Shown piece by piece: positions 63,321 through 64,000 of a stretch of 64,000 bases of DNA. Made by a program: the position numbers and the translations under genes. The notes beneath the pieces are model-generated. The model searched no databases. It was not told where the DNA came from and saw only the letters and a list, made by a program, of their open reading frames with translations. Within the stretch, counting starts at the first letter, position 1. Each line of letters starts with the position of its first letter. The stretch comes from DATAXP01 sp036272935 (GTDB lineage Bacteria > Planctomycetota > Planctomycetia > Pirellulales > PNKZ01), in contig DATAXP010000041.1 in NCBI GenBank assembly GCA_036272935.1, positions 1-64,000 of the forward strand, read 5' to 3'.

Positions 63321-64000
63321 ATGAAGATCTACCGATTTCGATGGTGTTGCTCGCGTTCAATGCGAATTCTCGCGCTGCTCATGATCCTGGCTGCGGCGAC
63401 GCATGCCGGCGCGGCGGAGCCGTCGAACAACCAGCGGCGGCCGAATATTGTGCTGCTGCTGGCCGACGATCAGCGGCCCGATACGATTCACGCGCTTGGC
63501 AATCCGCGAATCGAGACGCCGAACCTCGATCGGCTGGTGGCCGAGGGGACGGCATTCACGAGGGCCATCACCGCGTTTCCGATCTGCCTGCAAAGCCGGA
63601 TCGAGTTGATGACCGGCTGCACGATCTGGCGCGGTGAAAAGTACGCCCCGGCCAAGCGCGACACAAGCAACATCGTCCCTTGGGCCGAGACGCTGCGCCG
63701 CGCCGGCTATCGCACCTGGCACGTCGGCAAGTGGCACAACGCCGGCACCCCGCGCGATTGGGGCTACGAGGAAACACGCGGCCTGTACGTCTCGGGCGGC
63801 AAAGAGACGCAAGGCAAGGGGCTGCTGGCTGACGATCGCGGCCGAGCGATCACCGGCTATCGCGGCTACGTGTTCAAAACCGACGACGGGCAGACGGAAG
63901 TGGAAAAGGGAATCGGCCTCACGCCCAACATCAGCGATTACTTTGGCGATGCCGCAGTCGAGTTCATCGACACGAAGCCGGATGCTCCGTTCTTCCTGCA
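63321..64000 (+). CDS. sulfatase, N-terminal part (runs off the right edge)
   Basis: About 226 residues of a secreted type I sulfatase. ATG 63321, or ATG 63360 (MRILALLMILAAATHAG), which gives a cleaner signal peptide. Metal-binding start RRPNIVLLLADDQRPDTI and NPRIETPNLDRLVAEGTAFT are typical. The formylglycine site reads FPICLQSRIELMTG: the Cys and Arg of CxPxR are present but Pro is replaced by Gln. Later GYRTWHVGKWHN supplies the conserved Lys/His. The remaining 250 or more residues lie outside. Planctomycetes carry many sulfatases for algal polysaccharides. Whether this copy is modified to formylglycine is uncertain because of the altered motif. Confidence 0.88.
   Translation, partial: MKIYRFRWCCSRSMRILALLMILAAATHAGAAEPSNNQRRPNIVLLLADDQRPDTIHALGNPRIETPNLDRLVAEGTAFTRAITAFPICLQSRIELMTGCTIWRGEKYAPAKRDTSNIVPWAETLRRAGYRTWHVGKWHNAGTPRDWGYEETRGLYVSGGKETQGKGLLADDRGRAITGYRGYVFKTDDGQTEVEKGIGLTPNISDYFGDAAVEFIDTKPDAPFFL

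Noticed and set aside
1..64000. CRISPR arrays and tRNA/rRNA genes
   Set aside because: I looked for regularly spaced direct repeats and tRNA-like T-loop motifs and saw none. The repeats present are palindromic and irregularly spaced.

Overview
The window looks like a chromosomal stretch of a high-GC planctomycete (Planctomycetota, probably Pirellulales-like). The markers are a BBP7-type outer-membrane protein with a Cys/Gly-rich segment, a DUF1549/DUF1553 (PSCyt2/PSD1) protein, a secreted sulfatase, a PQQ-like beta-propeller protein with the usual ADWP start, a TolC-type lipoprotein, an hglE/PUFA-type polyketide synthase locus and an ECF sigma factor/TPR remnant. No tRNA, rRNA or CRISPR was seen.

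Layout. 0-1 kb: left-edge IS630-type transposase and two small unknown genes. 1.1-9.9 kb: one giant cyclic beta-1,2-glucan synthase (2926 aa, NdvB/ChvB type). 10-13.4 kb: small unknown genes, a truncated esterase, a fused sigma-factor/TPR remnant, then a TetR regulator divergent from an SDR with a palindromic operator between them. 14.7-17.4 kb: a GH63-like glucosidase. 17.5-30.75 kb: a lipid/polyketide synthase locus with an SDR (frameshifted), an intact ACP-KR-DH protein, a broken KS/KS-like/AT gene, a condensation-domain acyltransferase lacking its N-terminus plus a coupled membrane protein, a second broken synthase (CLF-like KS, AT, C45/AAT-like Ntn-hydrolase domain, dehydratase), and the N-terminal third of an acetoacetate decarboxylase. 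30.9-35.7 kb: RND pump and its membrane-fusion protein. 36.2-38.8 kb: an ion-transporter-superfamily permease and an MFS exporter. 39-41.4 kb: DUF1445, class V aminotransferase and DUF971 genes in tight succession, with a DUF433 remnant at the end. 41.5 kb: a candidate small RNA with a terminator. 41.65-46.3 kb: translationally coupled M29 aminopeptidase, CheR-like protein and hybrid histidine kinase. 46.5-48.1 kb: two surface/secreted genes truncated tail-to-tail. 48.4-54.8 kb: TolC-like protein, EF-hand-bearing membrane-fusion protein and MacB-type permease, with no ATPase gene. 54.8-55.6 kb: a frameshifted REP-associated tyrosine transposase bracketed by REP palindromes. 55.6-60 kb: BBP7 and two secreted unknowns. 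60.2-62.3 kb: zinc metallopeptidase and erythromycin-esterase-like protein. 62.3-63.3 kb: repeat-rich intergenic DNA. 63.3 kb to the end: start of a sulfatase.

The most striking property is damage confined to certain places. Genes of 2.6-8.8 kb elsewhere (glucan synthase, RND pump, TolC, histidine kinase) are completely open. The 17.5-30.75 kb lipid-synthase locus carries several frame breaks and at least four abrupt joins at which conserved domains stop mid-fold. Similar joins occur near 12.47 kb and 47.2 kb. This suggests either real erosion of an acquired synthase locus or local misassembly; raw reads or a related genome would decide. The candidate unusual system is this synthase locus itself, especially the penicillin-acyltransferase-like (C45) domain inside a polyketide synthase and the split between catalytic and non-catalytic ketosynthase and dehydratase domains.
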